In this document: positions 27,689 to 40,852 of the stretch, one piece after another
Numbering within the stretch: the first letter of the stretch is position 1
Layout of the letters: each line of letters opens with the position of its first letter
Assembly: GCF_014873855.1 (NCBI RefSeq)
Contig: NZ_JADBEL010000020.1
Span: 1-64,000 of the forward strand
Source of the DNA: Sporosarcina limicola
GTDB lineage: Bacteria > Bacillota > Bacilli > Bacillales_A > Planococcaceae
Direction: 5' to 3'
Length of the DNA stretch: 64,000 nt
Notes under the pieces: generated by a model
What the model was told of the DNA's origin: nothing
Databases searched by the model: none
The model's input: only the letters and a program-made list of their open reading frames with translations
Position numbers and translations under genes: made by a program

Positions 27689-29119
27689 CTATCGTTTTGC
27701 AATTTCTTCGAGAAGAATTTTATTGACGAGTGGCGGGTTTGCTTGCCCTTTCGTCGCTTTCATGATTTGGCCGACGAGGAATCCGACAGCGCGTTCTTTT
27801 CCGTTTTTGTAGTCTTCAATCGATTGCTCGTTGGTATCCAATATGTCCGTGACAATCTTGCGCAGCGTGCCTTCATCAGAAATTTGGACGAGTCCTTTTT
27901 CTTTAACGATGTCAGCTGCATTACCGCCGTTCTCAATCAATTCTTTGAATACTTTCTTCGCTATTTTGGATGAAATCGTGCCATCCGAAATAAGCTTGAT
28001 CATGCTTGAAAGTCCTTCAGGTGTAAGTTCAGTTGCACGAAGTTCTTTTTGCTCAGCGTTTAGATACGCTGAAACCTCTCCCATAAGCCAGTTAGATGCA
28101 AGTTTTGCATCTGCACCTGCTGTAACAGTCGCATCAAAGAAATCGGACATTTCTTTTGTCAACGTCAACACCATTGCGTCGTAATCAGGTAAGTCTAACT
28201 CATTGACATAGCGTTCTTTACGCGCATCTGGAAGTTCAGGAATTTCCGCACGAATACGTTCCATCCACGCCTCGTCAATATGGACTTCTGATAAATCAGG
28301 GTCGTTGATGAAGCGGTAGTCATTCGCACTGCCTTTTATCCGCATGAGCACAGTTTGGCCCGTCGCTTCATCATAACGGCGTGTTTGTTGCTCAATCTCC
28401 CCGCCAGATAACAAAATTCCCTCCTGACGTTCCACTTCATTCGCAATCCCTCTACGCACAAAGTTGAAAGAGTTCAAGTTTTTTAATTCTGTTTTCGTTC
28501 CGAATTCCTTTTGGCCATATGGACGAAGGGAAATATTCGCATCGCAACGAAGAGAGCCTTCTTCCATTCGTACATCAGAGACACCTGTATATTGAATGAT
28601 TGCTTTTAACTTTTCAAGAAATGCATACGCTTCTTCCGGTGAGCGAATATCTGCTTCCGTAACGATTTCAATAAGTGGCGTCCCTTGTCTATTTAAGTCG
28701 ACAAAAGAGTGACCTTCGTCCGTATGTGTCAATTTCCCCGCATCTTCTTCAAGGTGAACACGTTCGATACGAATTTTCTTCTTTTTCCCGTCGACTTCAA
28801 TTTCAACCCAACCATTAGAACCGACTGGTCGTTCATCTTGGGTAATTTGGTAGGCTTTCGGGTTATCCGGATAGAAATAATGTTTGCGATCGAAATTCAT
28901 GACAGTTGCAACGTCACAGTTCAATGCCATTGATGCTTTCATACCAAAGTCAATTGCACGTTTGTTAAGCGTTGGTAATACACCAGGATAGGCCAAGTCA
29001 GTGACATGGATATTCATATTCGGTTCCGCACCAAAATGAGCATGTGCGGGTGACATGATTTTTGTATCTGTTTTAAGTTCTACGTGAACCTCAAGGCCGA
29101 CAATCGTTTCAAAATTCAT
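27689..29119 (-). CDS. gatB: Asp/Glu-tRNA amidotransferase subunit B
   Basis: 476 aa from ATG 29119, preceded by GAGGGG; an ATG six codons earlier lies inside the ribosome site. [10 protein letters not shown] opens the kinase-like domain, DFNR-type HYFYPDNPK follows, and the C-terminal YqeY-like helical domain binds the tRNA. GatB activates the misacylated Glu (or Asp) on tRNA with ATP so that it can be amidated. The start follows the gatA stop by two bases. Confidence 0.95.
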   Translation of the reverse strand: MNFETIVGLEVHVELKTDTKIMSPAHAHFGAEPNMNIHVTDLAYPGVLPTLNKRAIDFGMKASMALNCDVATVMNFDRKHYFYPDNPKAYQITQDERPVGSNGWVEIEVDGKKKKIRIERVHLEEDAGKLTHTDEGHSFVDLNRQGTPLIEIVTEADIRSPEEAYAFLEKLKAIIQYTGVSDVRMEEGSLRCDANISLRPYGQKEFGTKTELKNLNSFNFVRRGIANEVERQEGILLSGGEIEQQTRRYDEATGQTVLMRIKGSANDYRFINDPDLSEVHIDEAWMERIRAEIPELPDARKERYVNELDLPDYDAMVLTLTKEMSDFFDATVTAGADAKLASNWLMGEVSAYLNAEQKELRATELTPEGLSSMIKLISDGTISSKIAKKVFKELIENGGNAADIVKEKGLVQISDEGTLRKIVTDILDTNEQSIEDYKNGKERAVGFLVGQIMKATKGQANPPLVNKILLEEIAKR

Positions 29120-29121
29120 TG

Positions 29122-30585
29122 TTATTTCCCCTCCCATATGTCCGGAGTGCTTGTATGGAAATCAGTGGCTTGTTCATACGCATGCGCAACTCTGTATACT
29201 GTCGCTTCATCGAAATGCTTACCGATGATCTGTAAGCCAATCGGCAAGCCATCTGCAAAACCACAAGGTACGGAAATTGCTGGAACACCAGCCAGATTGA
29301 TTGGTACAGTCAATACATCATTCGCATAAAGCGTCAATGGATTGTTGATCAATTGACCCATTTCGTAGGCTGTTGTTGCTGAACTTGGCCCGATGATAAC
29401 ATCGTATTTTTCAAAAAGATTCGCAAAGTCTTGAGCGATTAATGCACGTACTTTTTGTGCTTTTACATAAAGATCCTTATGATGATCTGCACTTAGCGCA
29501 TAGGTTCCGTAAAGAATACGTTTTTTCACTTCGTCTCCAAATCCTTCAGAGCGGGAACGCAAGTATAGTTCCTCAAGATTTTTCGCATCTTCAGGACGAT
29601 AGCCATATCGGATTCCGTCAAAGCGTGAAAGGTTTGATGACGCTTCGGATGAAGAAATGACATAGTACGTAGGCGATGCATACTTAACATGTGGAAGTGT
29701 AACTTCCTCCCACTCCGCACCAAGTGACACTAGCACATTCAATGCTTCCTTCACGGCGTTTTTAACTTCTTCCGCTACTCCATCACTAAGGTATTCTTTT
29801 GGAACACCGATTTTCAAACCTTTGACATCGCCCGTAAGTGCAGCTTTGAAATCAGGTACTTCATTAGGTGATGTCGATGAATCTTTCGGATCTACGCCTG
29901 CAATTGCACTAAGTAAAAGCGCATTATCCTCAACATTTCGTGTAATCGGCCCGATTTGATCGAGTGACGATGCAAATGCGACAAGACCAAAGCGTGAGAC
30001 GCGACCGTATGTTGGTTTCATACCGACAACGCCACAGAATGCTGCTGGCTGGCGAACGGAACCACCTGTATCCGAGCCAAGTGCGAACGGCACTTCACCA
30101 GCCGCAACTGCTGCCGCTGGACCACCCGATGAGCCGCCAGGAACATGCTTCAAATTCCATGGGTTATGCGTTTGTTTAAATGCAGATCGTTCAGTCGTCG
30201 ATCCCATCGCAAATTCGTCCATATTTAGTTTTCCAACAGTCACCATGCCTGCTGCATTAAGTTTCTCAACGACCGTCGCATCATAGACCGGTACGAAGTC
30301 TTCAAGCATTTTACTTCCGCAAGTTGTAACAACGTCCTTTGTTACAATATTATCTTTTAACCCGATAGGCAGACCAAATAATGGTCCTCTGCCTTCTAAA
30401 GGTTGATTGTCTAATTGTTCGGCCCTTGCAAGTGCCTCATCATCGGTTATTGTAAGGAACGCTTGTACATCCCCGTCAATTTTAGCAATACGAGTAAGTG
30501 ATTCTTTAGTCAATTCTTTGACAGACACTTCTTTTTTATGTAAAAGCGATTGAAGTTCTGTTGCCGTCTTTGTCAATAATGTCAT
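29122..30585 (-). CDS. gatA: Asp/Glu-tRNA amidotransferase subunit A
   Basis: 487 aa of the amidase-signature family. The Ser-cisSer-Lys centre is complete: K77 in GLKDN, S152 in PGGSSGG and S176 in DTGGSVRQP. It hydrolyses glutamine and channels ammonia to GatB. Its gene lies between gatC and gatB. Length and motifs match Bacillales GatA closely. Confidence 0.96.
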   Translation of the reverse strand: MTLLTKTATELQSLLHKKEVSVKELTKESLTRIAKIDGDVQAFLTITDDEALARAEQLDNQPLEGRGPLFGLPIGLKDNIVTKDVVTTCGSKMLEDFVPVYDATVVEKLNAAGMVTVGKLNMDEFAMGSTTERSAFKQTHNPWNLKHVPGGSSGGPAAAVAAGEVPFALGSDTGGSVRQPAAFCGVVGMKPTYGRVSRFGLVAFASSLDQIGPITRNVEDNALLLSAIAGVDPKDSSTSPNEVPDFKAALTGDVKGLKIGVPKEYLSDGVAEEVKNAVKEALNVLVSLGAEWEEVTLPHVKYASPTYYVISSSEASSNLSRFDGIRYGYRPEDAKNLEELYLRSRSEGFGDEVKKRILYGTYALSADHHKDLYVKAQKVRALIAQDFANLFEKYDVIIGPSSATTAYEMGQLINNPLTLYANDVLTVPINLAGVPAISVPCGFADGLPIGLQIIGKHFDEATVYRVAHAYEQATDFHTSTPDIWEGK

Positions 30586-30610
30586 TTTTTCTCCTCCTCA
30601 AATCCACACA

Positions 30611-30898
30611 TCAAAGGATGTTCGGCACTTTTATCATTCCAGCTTCATGTTCTTTTACGCTTTTCAACATTTCTTCACGGTCAAGTCTATCTGTCGGTAT
30701 ATCTTCACGTAATACATTAATAAGTTTAAGTGGATGGGTCATGGGTCCAACATTTTCCGTGTCAACTTCTTTTAATGCATCTGCAAAACCAATCATATCA
30801 CTTAGTCGTGAAGCATATGATTCCGCTTCAGAATCCGTCATGGCAAGTCTCGCGAATTTTGCGAAGTAGTAGACATCATCTTTCGTAAATTGTGTCAT
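30611..30898 (-). CDS. gatC: Asp/Glu-tRNA amidotransferase subunit C
   Basis: 95 aa. The pattern VYYFAKFARLAMTDSEAESY at the start and the C-terminal REDIP/MLKSVKEHE are typical. GatC wraps GatA and GatB as a stabilising belt. GAGGGGGAG precedes the ATG and a good promoter lies upstream, so gatCAB may be transcribed separately from camS. Confidence 0.93.
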   Translation of the reverse strand: MTQFTKDDVYYFAKFARLAMTDSEAESYASRLSDMIGFADALKEVDTENVGPMTHPLKLINVLREDIPTDRLDREEMLKSVKEHEAGMIKVPNIL

Positions 30899-30931
30899 AT
30901 TCTCTCCCCCTCATCATTAGTTGTACGATTC

Positions 30932-30960
30932 ATCATAACACCTTCTGTTAATGGTGAAAA
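30932..30960 (-). promoter_or_regulatory. Likely sigma-A promoter of gatCAB
   Basis: On the minus strand TTTTCA, then 17 bases, then TATGAT, about 35 bases before the gatC start. Spacing is ideal; the -35 has two or three mismatches to TTGACA. Confidence 0.45.
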
Positions 30961-30970
30961 GTTAGGAAAA

Positions 30971-32104
30971 TCAATAGCCATAAATATGAACATAAGGGTC
31001 ATTACTTTTAGCTTCATTGACTATAAGCGCTTCTGGCCCATTTACTGAAGTTATACTTACTTCGGTATGGATATCCGGAAAATACTTTAATACACGAGAA
31101 GTCATATATTGTGTAAAACCAATTATTTCACTCGTACCGAAAAACTGAATAGGCACTTCTATTTTGAGTGATTTCAAATTGTCTTCTTTATAAAACCCAG
31201 TGCCAATGACATTGACGAAGCTCGGAAAATATTGATCAATATCCTGCTTAAAATTATTGAATTTCGTATTGATATCCCTATAATTATCAGTGTCAGTGTC
31301 TGACGACGCAGGGAATACCACGTACTTTTCATTAACTTCTTTCCACCCTGTTAATGCTACTTGACCTTTACCAGCAACCGCTGTTGCAAAGTAAGTACCA
31401 GGGACAATGGAGTTTCGACTTGCCTGTTTAAACAATCCTACGACAATCGGGACCTCTCCAAGTCCTTCCTGCTTACGGAGGCGACTAACAATTTCTTCAG
31501 CCATCTTCATTCCCTGTTGTTCAATCACCTTACCCGAAATTTCAGCCTTTTGCCCACTCTTTGTATAATAGATTGAATTAAGAGCAAGACCAATCGAAAT
31601 ACCCGAAAGTTGAACTTTATTCTTATCGGTCTTGACTAAGTAATTTTGTTCGACAATATGTGCAAGATAAAGGGGTGCCTTTGCTACTATTTGCTCGTCA
31701 GTCATCCCTTTTTTAATCGGGGGATTCAACCCAGCTTTATTTACTGAACTCCTTGAGAGCCAAGCGCCAGTCATTTCTTTATCGATATATTGCCCCTCTT
31801 GGAAGAGGTGGGTTTTTGGGGCGAAGTTTGGGACAGACAGACGCAATAACCCCTCTTCCGCCTCTTTCATATCATATTTCGTATAGATATTTGGTATAAC
31901 AAGTCCGCGGCTTGCGCTTTTCTTGAAAGGCTGTAGTATCCTATAATACTCATCTTTCAGTTGTATATCCGGAATCATGACCGTTTCTTCGATACTTTCC
32001 TCGTTCTCTTGAATGAATTCCTCCTTTTCCGTTCCGAATGAAGGGAGACATCCGCCAAGCAATAACACAACTGAGAGTCCAGGGATTACAAATAACCTTT
32101 TCAT
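30971..32104 (-). CDS. camS: CamS family sex-pheromone lipoprotein
   Basis: 377 aa. A lipoprotein signal with lipobox LLGGC (Cys19) anchors it on the outer membrane face. The body matches the CamS family (YerH in B. subtilis), whose cleaved signal peptide serves as the cAM373 pheromone in staphylococci; the role of the protein itself is not well defined. It follows ligA with a 5-base gap, the usual Bacillales order. Confidence 0.88.
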   Translation of the reverse strand: MKRLFVIPGLSVVLLLGGCLPSFGTEKEEFIQENEESIEETVMIPDIQLKDEYYRILQPFKKSASRGLVIPNIYTKYDMKEAEEGLLRLSVPNFAPKTHLFQEGQYIDKEMTGAWLSRSSVNKAGLNPPIKKGMTDEQIVAKAPLYLAHIVEQNYLVKTDKNKVQLSGISIGLALNSIYYTKSGQKAEISGKVIEQQGMKMAEEIVSRLRKQEGLGEVPIVVGLFKQASRNSIVPGTYFATAVAGKGQVALTGWKEVNEKYVVFPASSDTDTDNYRDINTKFNNFKQDIDQYFPSFVNVIGTGFYKEDNLKSLKIEVPIQFFGTSEIIGFTQYMTSRVLKYFPDIHTEVSITSVNGPEALIVNEAKSNDPYVHIYGY

Positions 32105-32109
32105 CCTAT

Positions 32110-36377
<4,268 letters not shown>

Positions 36378-36409
36378 AATTTACACCCTCTCGGAACATT
36401 CGTTCTTTA

Positions 36410-37120
36410 TTATACACTTATTTGCCCTTTACGGGAAACTGATTTCACTGCATCAACCGTTTCAAGTGCGGCATTCAAATCGTCATAAATACTATTTCCA
36501 ACGATGATTGTATCTGCGATTCTGGCCATCGTTTTGGCGTCTTGGGCATTTTTGATGCCTCCACCGTAGAAGAGTCGCGTATTTTTGAGAACGCTGGCTA
36601 CGGCTTCGACGATTTCAGGATTACCGTATGTACCACTATATTCTATATAAAAAACTGGCAATCTAAAAAGATGCTCCGCCATACGCGCATACGCAATTAC
36701 ATCTTCTTCGTCCAGCACTGCTGTAACACCAGTCATTTTTGCTGCTTTGCAAGCAGGATTCAATATGCAATAGCCCTCAGTAACGATTTCATCCCAGTTC
36801 ATCATATGACCGTATTCGCGGAGCGCCGCATGATGGATGCCGTTGACCCACTCTACTTTTGTTGAATTGAGTACCGTTGGAATGAAATAAAAATCGAAGC
36901 CCGGTGTTACAGAATCGACCGTGGATACTTCAAGTGCAATCGGGACGGAATAACGTCTTATCCGAACAAGCAAGTCGAGGACATTGTCGAGTGTAACCCC
37001 ATCTGATCCCCCAACGATAAGCCCATCTGTTCCCGATTCCGCAAGCAATTCCAATTGTTCGTCTGTTAGCTTTTTTGCAGGATCTAATTTAAAAGCATGA
37101 CGCCATGTAGTGTAATCCAT
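36410..37120 (-). CDS. pcrB: Heptaprenylglyceryl phosphate synthase PcrB
   Basis: 236 aa TIM-barrel prenyltransferase. Substrate-binding patterns include [14 protein letters not shown] near 30-43, [11 protein letters not shown] near 170 and the phosphate-binding FYGGGI near 200. It joins heptaprenyl diphosphate to glycerol-1-phosphate, making an archaeal-type ether lipid precursor. It lies just upstream of pcrA, as in most Bacillales. Confidence 0.95.
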   Translation of the reverse strand: MDYTTWRHAFKLDPAKKLTDEQLELLAESGTDGLIVGGSDGVTLDNVLDLLVRIRRYSVPIALEVSTVDSVTPGFDFYFIPTVLNSTKVEWVNGIHHAALREYGHMMNWDEIVTEGYCILNPACKAAKMTGVTAVLDEEDVIAYARMAEHLFRLPVFYIEYSGTYGNPEIVEAVASVLKNTRLFYGGGIKNAQDAKTMARIADTIIVGNSIYDDLNAALETVDAVKSVSRKGQISV

Positions 37121-37175
37121 GTTAACCCACCTACTCTATAATTGTATGTTCCTTTAGTATACCAAATAAATTATA

Positions 37176-37770
37176 GCGTACCAGTCACCTACGCACTGCA
37201 AGTTTTTTAAGAATTGGATTGGTCGCTTGGTTAGAAGGATTGGTCACTTGGAGTGTGGAATTGGTCGCTTGATTAGAAGATTGGTCGCTTGGAGTGTGAG
37301 ATTAGTCGCTTGATTAGAAGGATTGGTCGCTTGGAGTGTGAGATTAGTCGCTTGATTAGAAGGATTGGTCGCTTGATTAGAGGATTAGTCGCTTGGAGTG
37401 TGGAATTGGTCGCTTGGAGTGTGGAATTGGTCGCTTGATTAGAAGATTGGTCGCTTGGAGTGTGAGATTGATCGCTTGATTAGAAGGATTGGTCGCTTGA
37501 TTAGAGGATTAGTCGCTTGATTAGAAGATTGGTCGCTTGGAGTGTGAGATTGGTCGCTTGATTAGAAGATTGGTCGCTTCGAGTGTGGAATTGGTCGCTT
37601 GATTAGAAGATTGGTCGCTTGGAGTGTGGAATTGGTCGCTTGGTTAGAAGGATTGGTCACTTGGAGTGTGAGATTGGTCGCTTGATTAGAAGGATTGGTC
37701 GCTTGGTTAGAAGGATTGGTCGCTTGACGGTGAAAGGTGTCACAATAGCTTAAATTGTGGCGAGCCTAAA
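37176..37770. repeat. GTCGCTT tandem array 2
   Basis: About 22 exact and a few one-mismatch copies of GTCGCTT, spaced 20-21 bases, with spacers built on GATTAGAAGATTG and GGAGTGTGGAATTG. It begins near GCGTACCAGTCA (37176) and ends with GTGTCACAATAGC and ATTGTGGCGAGC, an inverted repeat shared with the lone copy near 56,130. It fills the gap between pcrB and pxpC. Confidence 0.93.
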
Positions 37771-37796
37771 CACTTATTGTTTCTTGTCTTTCAAAA

Positions 37797-37845
37797 ACAG
37801 AAGAAATCAAGCCGGTAAAAATTGCCGACTTGATTTCTTCTGTTA
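37797..37845 (-). terminator. Terminator after pxpC
   Basis: Long stem ACAGAAGAAATCAAG/CTTGATTTCTTCTGT with an inner CGG/CCG, followed by TTTTTG on the minus strand. It ends the peptide-use cluster. Confidence 0.85.
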
Positions 37846-37856
37846 TAGAACACTGA

Positions 37857-38717
37857 TTAAATCCTCTGCACGAAACGAATCGTTCCACCAGTTCGTAGTT
37901 GCGCTATTTTCGGTAAGTCCTTGTTCACAACTTTTCCAATCGTCGCGTAGCCTCCGACAGTTTGAGCGTCTGCCATTAAAATGATTGGTTGGCCATTTGT
38001 AGGGACTTGGATTGTGCCAAATTGGGTGGCTTCGCTTATGATGTCCCCGCTTGCTTCAAATTCAAGTGCTGGGCCATTTAGAAAGTAGCCCATTCGATCG
38101 CCGCCACGCATTGTGTAAGTTGCATTGAAAAAAGTTTGAACACTTTCTTTACGAAATAGATGCATATGAGGGCTATCCCATAATTCAACGGTAACATCAT
38201 TTGAATACGTCGGGATATCTTCCACTCGCATGCCACTATTACATCGGTTCTTTATAGGTATGTTGGCATAGAGAATTTCATCTTTTCTCACAGGACCACC
38301 AATCAACCCTTTCGGATACACAGATTGGCTATCGAGCACTTTCGGAGAACAAAATCCGCCTTCCGGAATGATGTATGCAATACCGCCAGTAGCAGGTTTC
38401 GTAAAACGAATAGTTTGGTCTTTCCTTATGTAAAATGATTTCCACATCGGAGCTTCGATGCCATCAATACTTACCGTCAAATCCGCTCCTGTAATCGCAA
38501 TTCGATGATCACTTAGGACTTCCAGTGTCAGCCCACCCAAAAACAACTCAAGCGCACTCTCTTTGCCATTATTATTCATTATCTTCATTCCCAAATGGAA
38601 GGCTTGTTCATCCATGGGGCCAGAAATTGGCATTCCAAATCGTCTAAATCCAGGTCTTCCTGCATCTTGTATCGTGCCGTAAACACCGGGTTTAATCACT
38701 CGAAAAAGAGGAATCAT
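37857..38717 (-). CDS. pxpC: 5-oxoprolinase subunit C (KipA family)
   Basis: 286 aa of the biotin-dependent carboxyltransferase / KipA family. The start IKPGVYGTIQDAGRPGFRRFGMP and the GPVRKDEI and GDRMGYFLNG stretches are typical. With PxpA and PxpB it forms the ATP-dependent 5-oxoprolinase that opens 5-oxoproline to glutamate. It overlaps pxpA by 4 bases and is the last gene of the cluster. In B. subtilis the KipA/KipI pair was first studied as sporulation-kinase modulators; the context here favours the metabolic role. Confidence 0.88.
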   Translation of the reverse strand: MIPLFRVIKPGVYGTIQDAGRPGFRRFGMPISGPMDEQAFHLGMKIMNNNGKESALELFLGGLTLEVLSDHRIAITGADLTVSIDGIEAPMWKSFYIRKDQTIRFTKPATGGIAYIIPEGGFCSPKVLDSQSVYPKGLIGGPVRKDEILYANIPIKNRCNSGMRVEDIPTYSNDVTVELWDSPHMHLFRKESVQTFFNATYTMRGGDRMGYFLNGPALEFEASGDIISEATQFGTIQVPTNGQPIILMADAQTVGGYATIGKVVNKDLPKIAQLRTGGTIRFVQRI

Positions 38718-39478
38718 CGGTGTTCACCTATCGCTTGAATAATTACATGATTCGATTGCAGTGCTGCGCGGATCAATTCTGCCCGCTTGGCAACCTCACT
38801 CCCGTCTCCATGAAAACAAATCGTATCTGCTTTCAGTGGGATTGTTCCCCCACCTATCGTTTGCACTTTTCCATCCAAAACAATGCTTAACACTTGTTGT
38901 TCAATCGCTTCAGTTGTATGGAGTACGGCATTTGGCAACGTCCGCGAACAAAGGCGACCTGATATATCGTACCGCCGATCAGCAAATGCTTCACCCGCTG
39001 TTTTCAAGCCGATTTTCTCACCTGCTCGGATTATTTCGCTGTTACAAAGGCCGAATAAATACGCTTCTGGCACTGTATCATAGACGGCTTCCGCAATCGC
39101 TTCCGCAATTTCCACATCGATGGCAGCTGTATTATACAGCGCTCCATGCGGCTTAACATGCGATACCGGGACACCATTAATTTTGCAAAACATATGAAGG
39201 GCGCCAATTTGATAGACGACAGCATGATAGACTTCACGGGGCGCCATCGATAAATTCCGTCTTCCAAACCCTTGAAGATCCGGGTACCCTGGATGAGCAC
39301 CGATTGCTATCCCCTGTTTCGCGGCTTTTTGGACTGTATCCTGCATGACATTGAAATCGCCCGCATGAAAGCCACAAGCTATATTCGCAGATGTAATGAA
39401 TGGAAAGAGTTTTTCATCTTCACCCATCTTATAGGCACCAAAGCTTTCTCCTACATCCGCATTTATATCGATTCGCAT
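38714..39478 (-). CDS. pxpA: 5-oxoprolinase subunit A (LamB/YcsF family)
   Basis: 254 aa. DINADVGESFG at the N-terminus and IACGFHAGD near residue 35 are the family signature; VKPHGALYN and ICFHGD follow. PxpA is the likely hydrolytic subunit of the three-part 5-oxoprolinase. It overlaps pxpB by 16 bases and pxpC by 4, so the three are translationally coupled. Confidence 0.92.
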   Translation of the reverse strand: MRIDINADVGESFGAYKMGEDEKLFPFITSANIACGFHAGDFNVMQDTVQKAAKQGIAIGAHPGYPDLQGFGRRNLSMAPREVYHAVVYQIGALHMFCKINGVPVSHVKPHGALYNTAAIDVEIAEAIAEAVYDTVPEAYLFGLCNSEIIRAGEKIGLKTAGEAFADRRYDISGRLCSRTLPNAVLHTTEAIEQQVLSIVLDGKVQTIGGGTIPLKADTICFHGDGSEVAKRAELIRAALQSNHVIIQAIGEHR

Positions 39479-40230
39479 CGAGACTCCTCCTTCACAAGGT
39501 CATATATCGCTTCCGGTTCACGCGCTAATTGATGTTCCAACTCTCTATATTCTTCGATAGGTATAGGAACAAATGACAAATAATCCCCAGCTTGCAGCAG
39601 AAAAGGTTCCTTCCGATTTGGACAATAAAGATCGAGCGGAGTTCTCCCAAGAATATTCCATCCGCCGGGCGATTCGAGTGGGTAAATGCCTGTCTGATTT
39701 CCACCGATGCCAACAGTTCCTTTAGGTACAAGTAAACGCGGTTTGCCGAGTCTTGGTACGTGAAGGGCTTCCGGTAATTCTCCTAGATAGGGAAAGCCAG
39801 GTAAAAAGCCAATCATATAGACCGTATAACTTGTTGTCGTATGCAAGGAAATAACTTCCTCCCGTGAAAGTCCCGTTATATTTATGATTCGATCCATATC
39901 TTCACTAAACTTTTCATCGTAGCAAACGGGAATTTGAAACTGCCGGCTTGTGAGTTGGGTAGGTGTAAAAACTTCTCTCATTGACCACAGCATTAATAAT
40001 TCATCTATCAGCAAAGAAGAGTTAGCTACTTCTTTCTTTAAATAAATCGTGACTGCATGGTAACTTGGCACAATTTCTGCTAGTAAATGATGGTTACGTT
40101 TTATGATTAATTGGGAAAACGCTTGCACATAGCTGTATGTTTCTTGATTGATTGCCTCTCCAAATTGAAATCTGATGGATTGCTCGCCGGTCACCATCAC
40201 TTGAGGAAAACTCATTTTTTCACGATTCAT
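39463..40230 (-). CDS. pxpB: 5-oxoprolinase subunit B (KipI family)
   Basis: 255 aa, carboxyltransferase-domain subdomain 1 / KipI family. The segment MIGFLPGFPYLGELPE and the following GIGGNQTGIYPLESPGGWNI are diagnostic. It complexes with PxpC and takes part in ATP-dependent ring opening of 5-oxoproline. It overlaps both pcp and pxpA, placing it firmly in the same mRNA. Confidence 0.9.
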   Translation of the reverse strand: MNREKMSFPQVMVTGEQSIRFQFGEAINQETYSYVQAFSQLIIKRNHHLLAEIVPSYHAVTIYLKKEVANSSLLIDELLMLWSMREVFTPTQLTSRQFQIPVCYDEKFSEDMDRIINITGLSREEVISLHTTTSYTVYMIGFLPGFPYLGELPEALHVPRLGKPRLLVPKGTVGIGGNQTGIYPLESPGGWNILGRTPLDLYCPNRKEPFLLQAGDYLSFVPIPIEEYRELEHQLAREPEAIYDLVKEESRCESI

Positions 40231-40834
40231 ATGCCGACAACACTTCGATACAAACCGTTACCCCTTTTTTCAAATCCTCATGCGACCAACTCGGAATTTG
40301 GCCGTGTTGAATCGCAAGTTCGTGGGATGCTGGAATATGAAGAAATCCTGATTTCATGCCTGGTTGTTTCGTTGCTGCGTAATGCAATGCTTCATACATG
40401 ACGTTGTTACATAAATACGTTCCGGCTGTGTTTGATAGTTCAGCAGGCAATCCGACCGCCAATAACTTGTCAACCATCGCACGTACAGGTAACGTCGACA
40501 AATAAGCTGGCTCCCCGCCTTGTTGAATCGCTTCATCTACTGGTTTATTTCCCTGGTTATCAGGTTCGCCATCCTTAAAGTTAATGGCAATCCGCTCAGG
40601 TGTCATTTTATAACGACCTCCTGCCAAACCTAAAGAAATGACAGCATCCGGTTGTAGCCGTTCGATATGGGCGAGAAGTTGTTCACCAGAAGATGTGAAA
40701 TCGACCGTCAACACTTCACTATGAATCGCATAGTCACCAATTTGTTGGCCGTTTAGTTCCTGAACAATTTTCATTGTCGGATTAACCGTATAGTTTAGAA
40801 ATGGTTCGAATCCTGTCAGCAATAGTTTTTTCAT
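40220..40834 (-). CDS. pcp: Pyroglutamyl-peptidase I
   Basis: 204 aa C15 cysteine peptidase. The triad is E80 (MTPERIAIN), C142 (TYLCNNVMY) and H166 (GFLHIP). The enzyme removes N-terminal pyroglutamate from peptides in the cytoplasm. It overlaps pxpB by 11 bases, so its product, free 5-oxoproline, would be passed directly to PxpABC. Confidence 0.94.
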   Translation of the reverse strand: MKKLLLTGFEPFLNYTVNPTMKIVQELNGQQIGDYAIHSEVLTVDFTSSGEQLLAHIERLQPDAVISLGLAGGRYKMTPERIAINFKDGEPDNQGNKPVDEAIQQGGEPAYLSTLPVRAMVDKLLAVGLPAELSNTAGTYLCNNVMYEALHYAATKQPGMKSGFLHIPASHELAIQHGQIPSWSHEDLKKGVTVCIEVLSAYES

Positions 40835-40852
40835 CTATTCCTACCTACTTTC

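Noticed and set aside
37857-39478. Calling the KipA/KipI homologues sporulation-kinase regulators
   Set aside because: Overlap with pxpA and pcp points to the 5-oxoprolinase complex instead.
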